From a virus: a DNA stretch of 63,457 nt. Below the pieces are notes generated by a model. That model had not been told where the DNA came from. It searched no databases and worked only from the letters and a program-made list of their open reading frames with translations. The stretch lies in IMG/VR virus record IMGVR_UViG_3300032782_000011, positions 1 to 63,457 of that record; one strand, given 5' to 3'. The position numbers were made by a program, and so were the translations under genes. Positions 8,432 through 16,261 of the stretch are shown here, one piece after another. Each line of letters begins with the position of its first letter. Position 1 is the stretch's first letter.

Positions 8432-8833
8432 TTAGGCTGATTGTTCGATGTCGAATCCCGTCGCGGGTGCGGGCAGGATGGGCACCGTCACGGTTGTCGA
8501 GATGGATGCTCCGGCTGAGTTCACACCAGTCACCGTCAAGGGGAACGAAGGGTTCACATCCGCAGCGGCCACCGATACGACACATGAGGTGCCATCGCCC
8601 GAGGGGGCGAGAGTCACCGATGTATCGGTTGAGGACCACGCGGGTACCGAGCCAGCCTGTAGTGCGCCGTTCGGCTTCTCTGTGAAGGTTCCGCTCCCAC
8701 CAAGTACTACACCTGTGATTGCCATACCTTTTGCTCCTTTTTGCTGGACTACGAAGCCGCAGGGTAGCTTAGTCGCGGCGAAGATGTAAAGTAAAATTAT
8801 CGCGGATACTGCCGCTCCAATCCAGAATTGCAC
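8432..8833 (-). CDS. Ig-like domain protein with N-terminal membrane anchor
   Basis: A 133-residue protein from a GTG start directly after the stop of the preceding gene, whose end (AAGGGAGCTGAGG) supplies the ribosome site. The N-terminus FWIGAAVSAIILLYIFAAT is a membrane segment. The rest (SVTLAPSGDGTSCVVSVAAA, PLTVTGVNSAGASISTTVTV) looks like a bacterial Ig-like domain. An internal ATG at 8727 with its own AAAGGAGC site could start a 97-residue anchor-free form, so two products are possible. Confidence 0.65.
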   Translation of the reverse strand: MQFWIGAAVSAIILLYIFAATKLPCGFVVQQKGAKGMAITGVVLGGSGTFTEKPNGALQAGSVPAWSSTDTSVTLAPSGDGTSCVVSVAAADVNPSFPLTVTGVNSAGASISTTVTVPILPAPATGFDIEQSA

Positions 8834-8837
8834 ACCC

Positions 8838-9047
8838 TCAGCTCCCTTGGGCAGGCGGGTTGAGCGCGGCCATGAGCTGCATGTAGGCGCTGTCGTTGCC
8901 TTGAGTGACTGTGACTACCTGAGCTGCGAGCTGGTCGTCGGTCAGACCACCCTGGGCGCGAAGTTGCGCGATGTAGCTGAGCAGGATGTTGAGTAGGTAC
9001 AGCGCGAGATTCACGTCGTTCACGATTGGATTTGGACTAGTAGCCAT
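8838..9047 (-). CDS. small helical protein, hypothetical
   Basis: A 69-residue protein. A hydrophobic amphipathic helix (VNLALYLLNILLSYIAQLRA) is followed by a short acidic/Gln-rich helix and a Pro-rich end. The ATG follows AAGGAGGAAATACTAGA. It is coupled to the Ig-like gene. Position in the lysis/envelope cluster allows a membrane-related role, but nothing specific is recognised. Confidence 0.65.
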   Translation of the reverse strand: MATSPNPIVNDVNLALYLLNILLSYIAQLRAQGGLTDDQLAAQVVTVTQGNDSAYMQLMAALNPPAQGS

Positions 9048-9081
9048 TCTAGTATTTCCTCCTTATATTCCGTGCGGGTTC

Positions 9082-9510
9082 TCATTTTCCGCCTAGAGCG
9101 GCAATCAGGCCAGTGAGGCCAGTTGTGAAGCCGTTAGCGATGACTTGGATGTCCTGCTGGGCGGTGGGGTTCGATACTTTGATGAGGGCCAGCTCGCTCG
9201 GGGTGGCGAGGGCGGCGGTGAAGGTCTGAGCACAGGCGGTGTAGGCTCCAGCTTTGCCGCCTGCATTGTGAGCTTGCTGGGCGCATACGCTGAAGGCTCC
9301 ATTCGCGTCATTCACGAACTTCATGTACCCCAGGGCGCTTGTCTCTTCCTGCACGGTGATGAGCCCTTGGACGCGAAGCTGGTCCACGGTCTTCATGCCT
9401 GAGCCGACGCCGTTACCGATGTCTAGAGCTGCCTTCTCACAGGCTCCGTAGGGGTCTGAGCATCCGCCGAGCATGAGAGCAAGTGCTACTACTGCTATTC
9501 TAAGTTTCAA
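9082..9510 (-). CDS. putative lipoprotein
   Basis: A 142-residue protein. The N-terminus MKLRIAVVALALMLGGCSD is a lipoprotein signal with lipobox LGGC, so it should be exported and lipidated at Cys16. The mature part has four further cysteines in Ala-rich helices. It lies near the endolysin, so an outer-membrane spanin-like or superinfection role is possible; neither is shown by the sequence. Confidence 0.75.
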   Translation of the reverse strand: MKLRIAVVALALMLGGCSDPYGACEKAALDIGNGVGSGMKTVDQLRVQGLITVQEETSALGYMKFVNDANGAFSVCAQQAHNAGGKAGAYTACAQTFTAALATPSELALIKVSNPTAQQDIQVIANGFTTGLTGLIAALGGK

Positions 9511-9520
9511 TTATCCCTCC

Positions 9521-12316
9521 TTAGTTGACGAGTTCCGCTACCTTCCACTTCGAAGCCTCAACCATGCCGCTGGGGTTGTCGTCGCTCCATGGGGCGAGGT
9601 TTGAGCCAATCGAGACCTCCGCGCCGATGGATAAGCCACCTAGTTGCGAGATGGGGGCCGTGAGCGCCGCCTCTAACGCCTGAGCAGCCTCATGAGCCTG
9701 CCTGATGGGGACCTCCAGCACCACAGAGTCATGAATGATGGCCCGGAGTGAGCCAAGCCAACATTCTGCCACTCTGAATACCACATCACTCTGGATAAAG
9801 GAAGCGATACTTTGGGGCCGGAACGCGACCGCACGTTTGGCGTCGTCGCCGAACTCGAAGGCTTGACGGCGTGGGTTCCACTGGAACAGGGAGTAGAAGC
9901 GGTGACGCAGGCCGTAGAAGTTCTCAAGGTACTTGTTCCCGTGAGCTTCCTCAACCGTCGCACGCTGCCATGCCTTGATGTCGTCGCCGATTTCGGTGCC
10001 GAGGAGGAACTGTTGGAGCTTCCTAGCCTCAGCCTCGCTCTCGAAATCGTCAGGGTACTCTTCGTAGATTCTACGCGGCGTTCCCAAGTAACCAGTCAAA
10101 TGGGTCACTCTCTTGCATTTCTCGTAGTCGTCGGGCCACTGCTTCTTGGCATTCCGGCATGCCTGGGCAAGCTCCGTGTCGGATAAAGACAGCTTGATAG
10201 GGTGGTTGTGCAGAGCTGAAGTTAACCACCCATGTACACCTGCCTTCGCGAGCCGTATGTATCGTTCGGAGTTTGCGAGGTGCCCCACTAGGACTGCTTC
10301 TATCGCCGAGCTGTCCCCCTCGACCAACACACATCCGGGGGCGGCTACGAGCATGCGACGGAATTTCTTTGCGAGGTCGCTTCGCTTCGGGATAGTCTGG
10401 ATGTTGACGCTTCGGCATGATTTTCGCCATGTACTTGGGTGGAAGCCAAATTGGTAATGGACACGATTTTGCGCGTCCACGGGCCATGAGTACGCATTTA
10501 TCAGCTTCGCACGCTTCCTCCATTCTAGAATATCATGGAACACCTTGCCACCACGTTGCTTGGCGGCGCGCTTGAGGGCCTTCTCATCGGTTGATGTGTC
10601 GTCTGGGTCATCGGACTGTTCCTTTTTGGGCATTTTGATGCCAAGGTGCCGCGCTAGCTCCTGTACCTGAGGGGGTGAGCCAGGATTGAACTCGTCCACT
10701 CGCATGAAGCGGTAGGGTAGGGTAGGTCGCACCTTCTTCGCCGCCTTGGTCGCAATGGCCCCAAGCTCAGGCTCACCGGACAGGTCGAGGGATGCCAGCA
10801 GGGATGCTGCTGATGATAACACTTCCCGTTTGGCCCGCTCATCAAGGGCCTGTTCACGCTCCCGAGGGCGCTCTGTGGGTGAGAGGCGCTTGTCATGCTC
10901 CTGAAGGCGCTCAAGAGCTGGTGAGAGGCGCTCAAGAGAGGCTTCGCCTCCTTTCGCACCACTGGGAGCGACATCCAACGCAACCACCCCCGTCATATCC
11001 TTCGGTGGCTTCTTCCAGAACTTACGAGGCTTGAGCGCATCCGGCACCTGAGCCTGAATCCTGACATTGATGTCATCCCGCTCGGTACGGATAGCCTCCA
11101 TGAACTTGTCGCGATAGTTGGTATCAATGACGATACCTGCCCGGCCCATGGACTCCAGTATGGGAGTCATCCCGGAGCAGTACCTCATGAAGCTGTCCCA
11201 GCGCTTCTGGGCCACCAACGCATCACGAATCCCGATGTAGCAGTCCATCCCCACGGCATTATCCATGGCATTGTAGAAGGCAGGCTCAGCCTGTGAGAGG
11301 TGCTTCCATGGCCTGCCGCAGTAGTAGAAGGGAGCTACGAGATTCAAACCTTTTCTAAGGTCACTCTGTAACCAGTGCCAAGCCCACATTCCGCTAACGA
11401 TTTGCTTACCATCAAAGCTAGCTCCCGCAACTGCAAGGCGGCGGGTATCAAATCTGTTGTCGGCCCATTCGACAATAGTGCGTGACTTGGCAATAGCTCC
11501 AAAGAGTATATCAGTGAAGGGCCTCTGGAATGGGAATGAGATACCAGTACCTTTACGAACGGAGGCCCCTGCTCGGATGATGGTGAACGACGGCCCCTTC
11601 TCTTCGAGTTCTTCTTCATCAAGTTTCCCGCTTTCTGGCGTTTCAATGTCGATAAACAGCGTTCCGCCTTCAGGTAGCTGTGCAAAATAGGCCACAGCTT
11701 CTTCGGGGGTAGGGTCAAGTAGCAGCTCATATTCACTCTCCCTATGCTCACCACTCGCGATACCCAGAGCCCGAGAGAGCGCCCACAGCACCACGGGTAT
11801 CAGATTCTGCTTCCCCTTCATCAGGAAGGATGGGTGGTAGGTCGGGACCGCTGGTATGCCATACGGCGTCGGAAGAACGTAACCTGCGACAGCTTCGATT
11901 CCGCTCGTCCCACACACACGACGTAGAGCAACATTACCCATCGGGATAATGACGCGTGGCCGCCGCTCAGCAATAAGCTCATCCAGATGAGGCCGACAAT
12001 GCTCAATGGCAACAGCCGCAGCAGGAAACCGTCTGGGATTGTCCATCCAACCAAGGTGTAGCGGCGAGCACTGAATGGTGTTCCAAATCGTAAGGTCTTC
12101 ACGTCTCAGCCCCCCTCCCGGCATGAGCTTCAGGATACGGTCGAGCATGCGGCCCGCCGCGCCTGAGAACACTCTCCCAGCCTTCTGCTCGTCAATCCAC
12201 GGAGAGTCACCTAGGAGTAGAATGCCGCTACTACCATACCCGTCAGGACCGATGAACTTCTGTCCCTCGCGAGCATGAGGGCAGTTGTAGCAGCATTCCC
12301 CCTGTGGAAGCATCAC
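9521..12316 (-). CDS. DNA polymerase, family A, fused to N-terminal UDG-like domain
   Basis: A 931-residue protein. Residues about 20-190 resemble the family 4/5 uracil-DNA glycosylase superfamily (LLLGDSPWIDEQKAG, FSGAAGRMLDRIL, IWNTIQCSP, VPTYHPSFL). The 3'-5' exonuclease follows with LFIDIETPE (D-x-E), WADNRFDTRRL and YNAMDNAVGMD. Polymerase motifs are STWRKSCRSVNIQTIP, LVEGDSSAIEAVLVGHL (motif A), KCKRVTHLTGYLG (motif B) and LRAIIHDSVVLEVP (motif C). Motif C has HDS where most family members have HDE. An insertion rich in Ser/Glu/Arg (about 450-510) separates exonuclease and polymerase. A UDG-like domain on a PolA enzyme is known from SPO1-type phages. It replicates the phage genome. Confidence 0.93.
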   Translation of the reverse strand: MMLPQGECCYNCPHAREGQKFIGPDGYGSSGILLLGDSPWIDEQKAGRVFSGAAGRMLDRILKLMPGGGLRREDLTIWNTIQCSPLHLGWMDNPRRFPAAAVAIEHCRPHLDELIAERRPRVIIPMGNVALRRVCGTSGIEAVAGYVLPTPYGIPAVPTYHPSFLMKGKQNLIPVVLWALSRALGIASGEHRESEYELLLDPTPEEAVAYFAQLPEGGTLFIDIETPESGKLDEEELEEKGPSFTIIRAGASVRKGTGISFPFQRPFTDILFGAIAKSRTIVEWADNRFDTRRLAVAGASFDGKQIVSGMWAWHWLQSDLRKGLNLVAPFYYCGRPWKHLSQAEPAFYNAMDNAVGMDCYIGIRDALVAQKRWDSFMRYCSGMTPILESMGRAGIVIDTNYRDKFMEAIRTERDDINVRIQAQVPDALKPRKFWKKPPKDMTGVVALDVAPSGAKGGEASLERLSPALERLQEHDKRLSPTERPREREQALDERAKREVLSSAASLLASLDLSGEPELGAIATKAAKKVRPTLPYRFMRVDEFNPGSPPQVQELARHLGIKMPKKEQSDDPDDTSTDEKALKRAAKQRGGKVFHDILEWRKRAKLINAYSWPVDAQNRVHYQFGFHPSTWRKSCRSVNIQTIPKRSDLAKKFRRMLVAAPGCVLVEGDSSAIEAVLVGHLANSERYIRLAKAGVHGWLTSALHNHPIKLSLSDTELAQACRNAKKQWPDDYEKCKRVTHLTGYLGTPRRIYEEYPDDFESEAEARKLQQFLLGTEIGDDIKAWQRATVEEAHGNKYLENFYGLRHRFYSLFQWNPRRQAFEFGDDAKRAVAFRPQSIASFIQSDVVFRVAECWLGSLRAIIHDSVVLEVPIRQAHEAAQALEAALTAPISQLGGLSIGAEVSIGSNLAPWSDDNPSGMVEASKWKVAELVN

Positions 12317-12594
12317 CCCACCTGTTCAATGAACGCCCACTCGTTGAAGGTTGCTATGACCGTATCCTCAGCGGAGCCTGTGCTCTCAAGGATGATTTCG
12401 AGATTCCCATTCTCAGTCACGTTGTAGTCGTTAGCATCGAACGGAAACACCGAATCCTCACCCTTCTCGTTGAAGATGTGTACGTTATACTTGTGCATCG
12501 GCACTGGACCCTTTAGCTGCTTCGGTACCTGAGACTCCGGTATCACCACTGGCAGCTCTGCGTACCCTTTTCTTTCGCGCCACAGCAACCCCAT
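12313..12594 (-). CDS. hypothetical protein
   Basis: A 93-residue protein: MGLLWRERKGYAELP followed by a beta-rich acidic body (VFPFDANDYNVTENGNLEII). The start follows GGAGGGAAGGTGAAAC and the stop overlaps the polymerase start (GTGATG). The N-terminal 110 bases overlap the end of the neighbouring frame 12485-12724. Its position just upstream suggests a polymerase-associated role. Confidence 0.65.
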   Translation of the reverse strand: MGLLWRERKGYAELPVVIPESQVPKQLKGPVPMHKYNVHIFNEKGEDSVFPFDANDYNVTENGNLEIILESTGSAEDTVIATFNEWAFIEQVG

Positions 12595-12724
12595 GTTTCA
12601 CCTTCCCTCCGGCGATACGCTCGGCCATGATTTCCTGCACGAGCGTAAGCGCCACCCGGCACTCATCCTCGTCGCCTTCCTTGAAGAATCTTACTGCTCT
12701 GCTCAATGCTGAACCTTTTGGCAT
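12485..12724 (-). CDS. small helical protein, hypothetical
   Basis: A 79-residue protein starting MPKGSALSRAVRFFKEGDED, helical then basic (ARKKRVRRAASG). The start has the same leader (AAAGGGGTGAAACATG) as the next gene (AAGGTGAAACATG), suggesting both are expressed although they share 110 bases in different frames. No family recognised. Confidence 0.55.
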   Translation of the reverse strand: MPKGSALSRAVRFFKEGDEDECRVALTLVQEIMAERIAGGKVKHGVAVARKKRVRRAASGDTGVSGTEAAKGSSADAQV

Positions 12725-12841
12725 GTTTCACCCCTTTAATCTAAATGAAGGGGCTAGCCTCCCCCGAAGCAGCTCCGCAGTACTGCTACGTGATGACCAG
12801 CCCCCATCCCCCGCTGACTTGGGGAACTCGTTTATGTGGTG

Positions 12842-13474
12842 CTAGCTAGCCGACCCATTCTCACTAGCAGGACTATGGTAGTTCACAAACTCTTCCCTGC
12901 CATACTGCTTTGGGGAGTTCGCTCCACACTTCGGGCACTGCACCGCTAGCTGGAAGGTCCCATCCGCATTCCTCGGCCACGGCGTATCCTTCACACCTTT
13001 CCGCTTACGTGGAGAGGTGCAGATGGTCAGGCCATGAGCCTTGCAGTAGAACCTCCATGCCACCTCACCCCTGCCCTTCGCACGTCCAGACGCGCCCTGT
13101 AGCAGCTCCACAATCTCGCGATTGCTAGGGGGATTGCTCACGGGCCGCAAGCTGAGTGACCTCATCAACTCGCCCATGCTGGAGATGGCCATCTTCTCGT
13201 GCTTGTAGGTATTCACGCGCTGGTAAGTCACCTTCTTCGGGTCGCCTGAGTCCGTCACCTCAGCGTCAAAGATGGCGCTCAAATAAGGCTTACCACCTTC
13301 CTTCGGGATGGTCACGGTATCAAATGGGTCATCCTCGCGCAGGTGGAACACAAACTCGTGGCTCCCTGGTGCTACACCTGGAGGGAATGACCCCGCTTCT
13401 GGCGCATCCCAGTCTATCTCCGGCGTGGGCTCCTCTCCGAGTGTAGCCAACAGTTCATCCAGATTCTTCGTCAT
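12842..13474 (-). CDS. putative DNA-replication accessory protein with zinc knuckle
   Basis: A 210-residue protein. An acidic N-terminus (LLATLGEEPTPEIDWDAPEA) and a beta-rich central domain (SHEFVFHLREDDPFDTVTI, YLSAIFDAEVTDSG) are followed by a Cys/His-containing region (FYCKAHGLTICTSPRKR and VQCPKCGANSP). It is coupled by ATGA to 13471-13761 and sits between polymerase and a RecA-like ATPase. A single-strand DNA-binding or recombination-mediator role is a guess from context. Confidence 0.65.
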   Translation of the reverse strand: MTKNLDELLATLGEEPTPEIDWDAPEAGSFPPGVAPGSHEFVFHLREDDPFDTVTIPKEGGKPYLSAIFDAEVTDSGDPKKVTYQRVNTYKHEKMAISSMGELMRSLSLRPVSNPPSNREIVELLQGASGRAKGRGEVAWRFYCKAHGLTICTSPRKRKGVKDTPWPRNADGTFQLAVQCPKCGANSPKQYGREEFVNYHSPASENGSAS

Positions 13475-13761
13475 TGCAGCGTCTCCTTATCCTTAGTGAT
13501 TGGTGCGATAAACTCAACCTGATTCGCCGAGACCCTACCCCAGCGCGCTTGGAATGCCTCAGCGGCAATCTGGAACTGTCTAAGCGACATTTCCACGAAG
13601 TACTCCTTGTTGTCGATGACCACATTCATTGCGATGGAAGGGTTCCCAGAAGTCATCCCGCGAGGCAGTACACCGATTGCTACTACTTCACCTCTGCCTT
13701 CGGGGGAGAAACCGTACCACGGCGCTTCATCCAAGTCAATAGTTATTGTGATTGCGGGCAT
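13471..13761 (-). CDS. hypothetical protein
   Basis: A 96-residue beta-strand-rich protein beginning MPAITITIDLDEAPWYGF, with no motif recognised. It lies in an operon with the ATPase upstream (2-base gap) and the preceding protein downstream (ATGA overlap), so it likely works with them in DNA replication or repair. Confidence 0.65.
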   Translation of the reverse strand: MPAITITIDLDEAPWYGFSPEGRGEVVAIGVLPRGMTSGNPSIAMNVVIDNKEYFVEMSLRQFQIAAEAFQARWGRVSANQVEFIAPITKDKETLQ

Positions 13762-13763
13762 TT

Positions 13764-14708
13764 TTATGCGGCTCCTTTTCGCTTAGCCTGCTGCTCTCTA
13801 ATCATGGCCACAGCCCTCACAGTCTGCTCATCGAGCTTCTCGTAGAACTTACGAATGTTCGGCTCCATGACATCCTCCCACTCGTTCCAGAGCGACGAGG
13901 GGCCGCGAGGCTTCGCGATATACGGCGTCTTATACGGGTCATCTGGGTCGATGTGCTCTCTCAGCCACATCACAGGCTGCTTACGGATGACCTTAATCTT
14001 ACGGGTGGGATTCGTCGGGTCTTTCGCCTCACCCTCGACGTTCATGGGCATCAGGTGTAGCATGGCACCAAACCACGCCCCGCACTGTCCCGTTAGCGCT
14101 TCCCCGATAATCATCGGCCCGTAGATTTGGCGCTTCTGATTATCCTTGGCATCAGTCTCATGAGCCGTCCAACCTACCTTATGCACAGGCAGGTGATTCG
14201 ACATCGTTACTGCCTCGTAGATACGCTGCTGAATGAACCCATAGTGCGCCCTGCCACTGAATCCCCAGCGTAGCTCCATATCCTTGACGAAGCTCTCTTT
14301 CGGAGTCTCAGGGATGTGAATGTCTGTTCTACCGAGCAAATTGGACATAATGAGCGCGGAGAAGGTGCTCATGCCCTCAAACGCTATAGCCCCGACACCT
14401 TTGTAGTCGCTCTTCTCCAGCTTCGAGTTCGGGTCACTCGGATTCACTGGCCAGAAGCCTTGAGCCACTCTCGTGATTATCTCCAGCGGAAACTTCGACG
14501 CTAGGGATATATGGTAAGCCTCAATCAGTCCCGCATCCACGAGGTGCTCGATGGGCTTCCATCCTCCAGGGTCGGCGCTCAGCAGGCGCGTCTTCAGGCC
14601 GTATTTCGCATCTATATACTCAGCGAGGTGGCCTACTTGGCTCGTCTTGGTCGCGCCAGTACGCCCATACCAGCAATCACTCTTCGGCCCTAGGGTGATG
14701 GTCGTCAT
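13764..14708 (-). CDS. RecA-like P-loop ATPase (Sak4-type candidate)
   Basis: A 314-residue protein. The Walker A-like loop is WYGRTGATKTSQVGHL near residue 13-28. A hydrophobic strand GVGAIAFEGMSTFSAL fits Walker B, and KKVGWTAH-type text (VHKVGWTAHETDAKDNQ) follows as the sensor strand. The size and minimal RecA core resemble phage single-strand annealing ATPases such as Sak4. It starts by a TAATG overlap with the HTH gene. A role in recombination or replication restart is likely. Confidence 0.75.
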   Translation of the reverse strand: MTTITLGPKSDCWYGRTGATKTSQVGHLAEYIDAKYGLKTRLLSADPGGWKPIEHLVDAGLIEAYHISLASKFPLEIITRVAQGFWPVNPSDPNSKLEKSDYKGVGAIAFEGMSTFSALIMSNLLGRTDIHIPETPKESFVKDMELRWGFSGRAHYGFIQQRIYEAVTMSNHLPVHKVGWTAHETDAKDNQKRQIYGPMIIGEALTGQCGAWFGAMLHLMPMNVEGEAKDPTNPTRKIKVIRKQPVMWLREHIDPDDPYKTPYIAKPRGPSSLWNEWEDVMEPNIRKFYEKLDEQTVRAVAMIREQQAKRKGAA

Positions 14709-14911
14709 TAAGCTACCTTCCGCTTAAACTTACGCTCCCTGCGCGCCTTCACTACTCGCCTCTCAACAACCGCAGCGCGGGGTACCGACCACTCACCACT
14801 CTTACGTTTACGCGCTGGAATCTTCCCGGCCTTTAGGAGCCGATAGGTCGCATCAAGGGTGATACCTAGATACTTCGCAGCTTCAGCTACGCTGATTCTC
14901 GTTTTGCTCAT
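14708..14911 (-). CDS. MerR/excisionase-type HTH DNA-binding protein
   Basis: A 67-residue protein with SVAEAAKYLGITLDATYRLL followed by GKIPARKRKSGEWSVPRAAV, the helix-turn-helix_17 pattern, and a strongly basic tail. It is the first gene of a replication operon whose upstream gap holds CTTGACA. It may regulate this operon or bind the origin. Confidence 0.85.
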   Translation of the reverse strand: MSKTRISVAEAAKYLGITLDATYRLLKAGKIPARKRKSGEWSVPRAAVVERRVVKARRERKFKRKVA

Positions 14912-14961
14912 GGATTCCCTTTCATGGAGTGCCCGCGCATGGTGCTACAGCAACGGGGAAA

Positions 14962-14968
14962 TGTCAAG
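14962..14968 (-). promoter_or_regulatory. candidate -35 box (CTTGACA) before the HTH gene
   Basis: CTTGACA lies about 50 bases before the HTH start, preceded by TAGTACTAGGT. The same heptamer occurs in four other gaps in front of operons (17768, 21274, 32712, 40145). No convincing -10 at 16-18 bases; TAGCAC lies 14 bases downstream. Confidence 0.35.
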
Positions 14969-15176
14969 ACCTAGTACTAAGATATTTAGGATGCAACCTT
15001 GGGCGAAGGAAGTCCCGCTTGCTAAAGCGGAACCTCCCCTCGCTGAAGGTGAATTCGCCATCCTTCGGGTCGGCGCTCACCCTCCGTAGTGGCACAACCA
15101 TGGCCTTCCCTCCCGACCGCTTAACCAGGAAGGCCCGGTCGCCCATCGTACCCAGCTTCACTTGCTTGCGTCCCAT
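14964..15176 (-). CDS. small basic protein, hypothetical
   Basis: A 70-residue, Lys/Arg-rich protein (MGRKQVKLGTMGDRAFLVK). The start is coupled to the preceding stop by TGATG. Beta-rich with an FTFSEGRFRFSKRDF segment. No family recognised. Confidence 0.6.
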   Translation of the reverse strand: MGRKQVKLGTMGDRAFLVKRSGGKAMVVPLRRVSADPKDGEFTFSEGRFRFSKRDFLRPRLHPKYLSTRS

Positions 15177-15673
15177 CAGTCACCAACCGTGATGCCATCC
15201 GGCGCATGCTTCGAGCCGAGAGCCGTCCTGATACCCGTGGTGCGGTGGCGGAACTGGCGCTTCGCTCCCTTACCCGTACCTTTAGCGCCGTTCTTACCCC
15301 CACCGTAATGAGTACCGAGCAACTTGGCCTCACTTGGAGCCTTGAGCTGATACGTCCCCGGCGCAAACCCAGCCTCGCGGTCAAACGATACGACCTCACG
15401 GCTGGCGCTTTCCGCCAAGAAGTACCTCGTGGCTTCGTTCCCCTTGATGAGGTACACCACCTTGACCGCAACGATGACCCCTCGCAGCTCCAACTCGCGC
15501 TTGCACGCTACAGCCATGGCGCATGCGTTATGGTCTCTCACTCGTGAATTAGCGTTATCCTGAGCCGTAACTTCGATGCGGATGTCTTTCTCACCATCTT
15601 TCACCTTGGTTACGTTCGGGAAGTAGGTCTTCACGATTTTGAGAGCCCTGCTCTTCCTTTTATTATCTACCAT
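15176..15673 (-). CDS. hypothetical basic protein
   Basis: A 165-residue protein. The N-terminal half (KIVKTYFPNVTKVKDGEKDI, then EVTAQDNANSRVRDHNACAM) is mixed alpha/beta; the C-terminal half is Gly/Lys-rich (HYGGGKNGAKGTGKGAKRQF) and ends SKHAPDGITVGD. The basic tail suggests nucleic-acid contact. It lies between a double-HTH gene and a small basic gene. Confidence 0.65.
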   Translation of the reverse strand: MVDNKRKSRALKIVKTYFPNVTKVKDGEKDIRIEVTAQDNANSRVRDHNACAMAVACKRELELRGVIVAVKVVYLIKGNEATRYFLAESASREVVSFDREAGFAPGTYQLKAPSEAKLLGTHYGGGKNGAKGTGKGAKRQFRHRTTGIRTALGSKHAPDGITVGD

Positions 15674-15676
15674 TGC

Positions 15677-16261
15677 TTACTTGCCCCCTTTCCTGAGCAG
15701 TTCCGCAACATCTTCCCTAAGTGCTACTGCATCTAGGTTATGCCTCACGGCGTAACCTTCGAGCCAGCTACTCAGGTACCCCGCAGCGAAGCCGATGAGC
15801 TTCTGGTCTTTCGCTTCGGGAGCCCCAAGCACCGACACGATACCCTTCGGCTGGCGAGGAGTGAAGCTGGTCGTCACGGCCCCGCGCTCCTTCTCGCCAC
15901 GAATGGCATAGTAGGCTACCTTCCCGATAGTCACCCCGAGCTTCTCGGAAATCTCCCGGTACGAGTAGTTCTCCTTCCGCAGCTCCTTGATGCGAGCTAC
16001 GAGCAGAGCTGTCTCCTCGTTCTTGAGTGGCGCGCCTGCGCGCACCTGCCTACCGTTTCGATTGCCATACAGTAGATTACCCAACTGATTGTAGGTAATC
16101 CCCAACTGGACAGCAATATCCGCAAGCCTGAGCCCTTGGCTTTGCAGCTCACGAGCACGCTCACGGAGCTTCGTCTTCAGGTCTGGCTCCAGGTCCATCC
16201 GGTGCCGTTCCTGTTGCTCCTGTTGTTCCGATGCTGCTACCTCTACTTCTCCCATGGTCAT
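15677..16261 (-). CDS. regulator with two helix-turn-helix segments
   Basis: A 194-residue protein. The ATG at 16261 is chosen because AGAGGAGGGGG precedes it directly. It has two HTH-like units: GLRLADIAVQLGITYNQL (about 48-65) and NYSYREISEKLGVTIGKV (about 92-109), then an unassigned C-terminal domain. Likely a DNA-binding regulator of the replication region. Its first 101 bases overlap the end of the nuclease gene in another frame. Confidence 0.7.
   Translation of the reverse strand: MTMGEVEVAASEQQEQQERHRMDLEPDLKTKLRERARELQSQGLRLADIAVQLGITYNQLGNLLYGNRNGRQVRAGAPLKNEETALLVARIKELRKENYSYREISEKLGVTIGKVAYYAIRGEKERGAVTTSFTPRQPKGIVSVLGAPEAKDQKLIGFAAGYLSSWLEGYAVRHNLDAVALREDVAELLRKGGK

Noticed and set aside
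8004-8435. 143-residue + frame covering the tRNA
   Set aside because: It runs antisense to the tRNA and the zinc-ribbon gene; no ribosome site.
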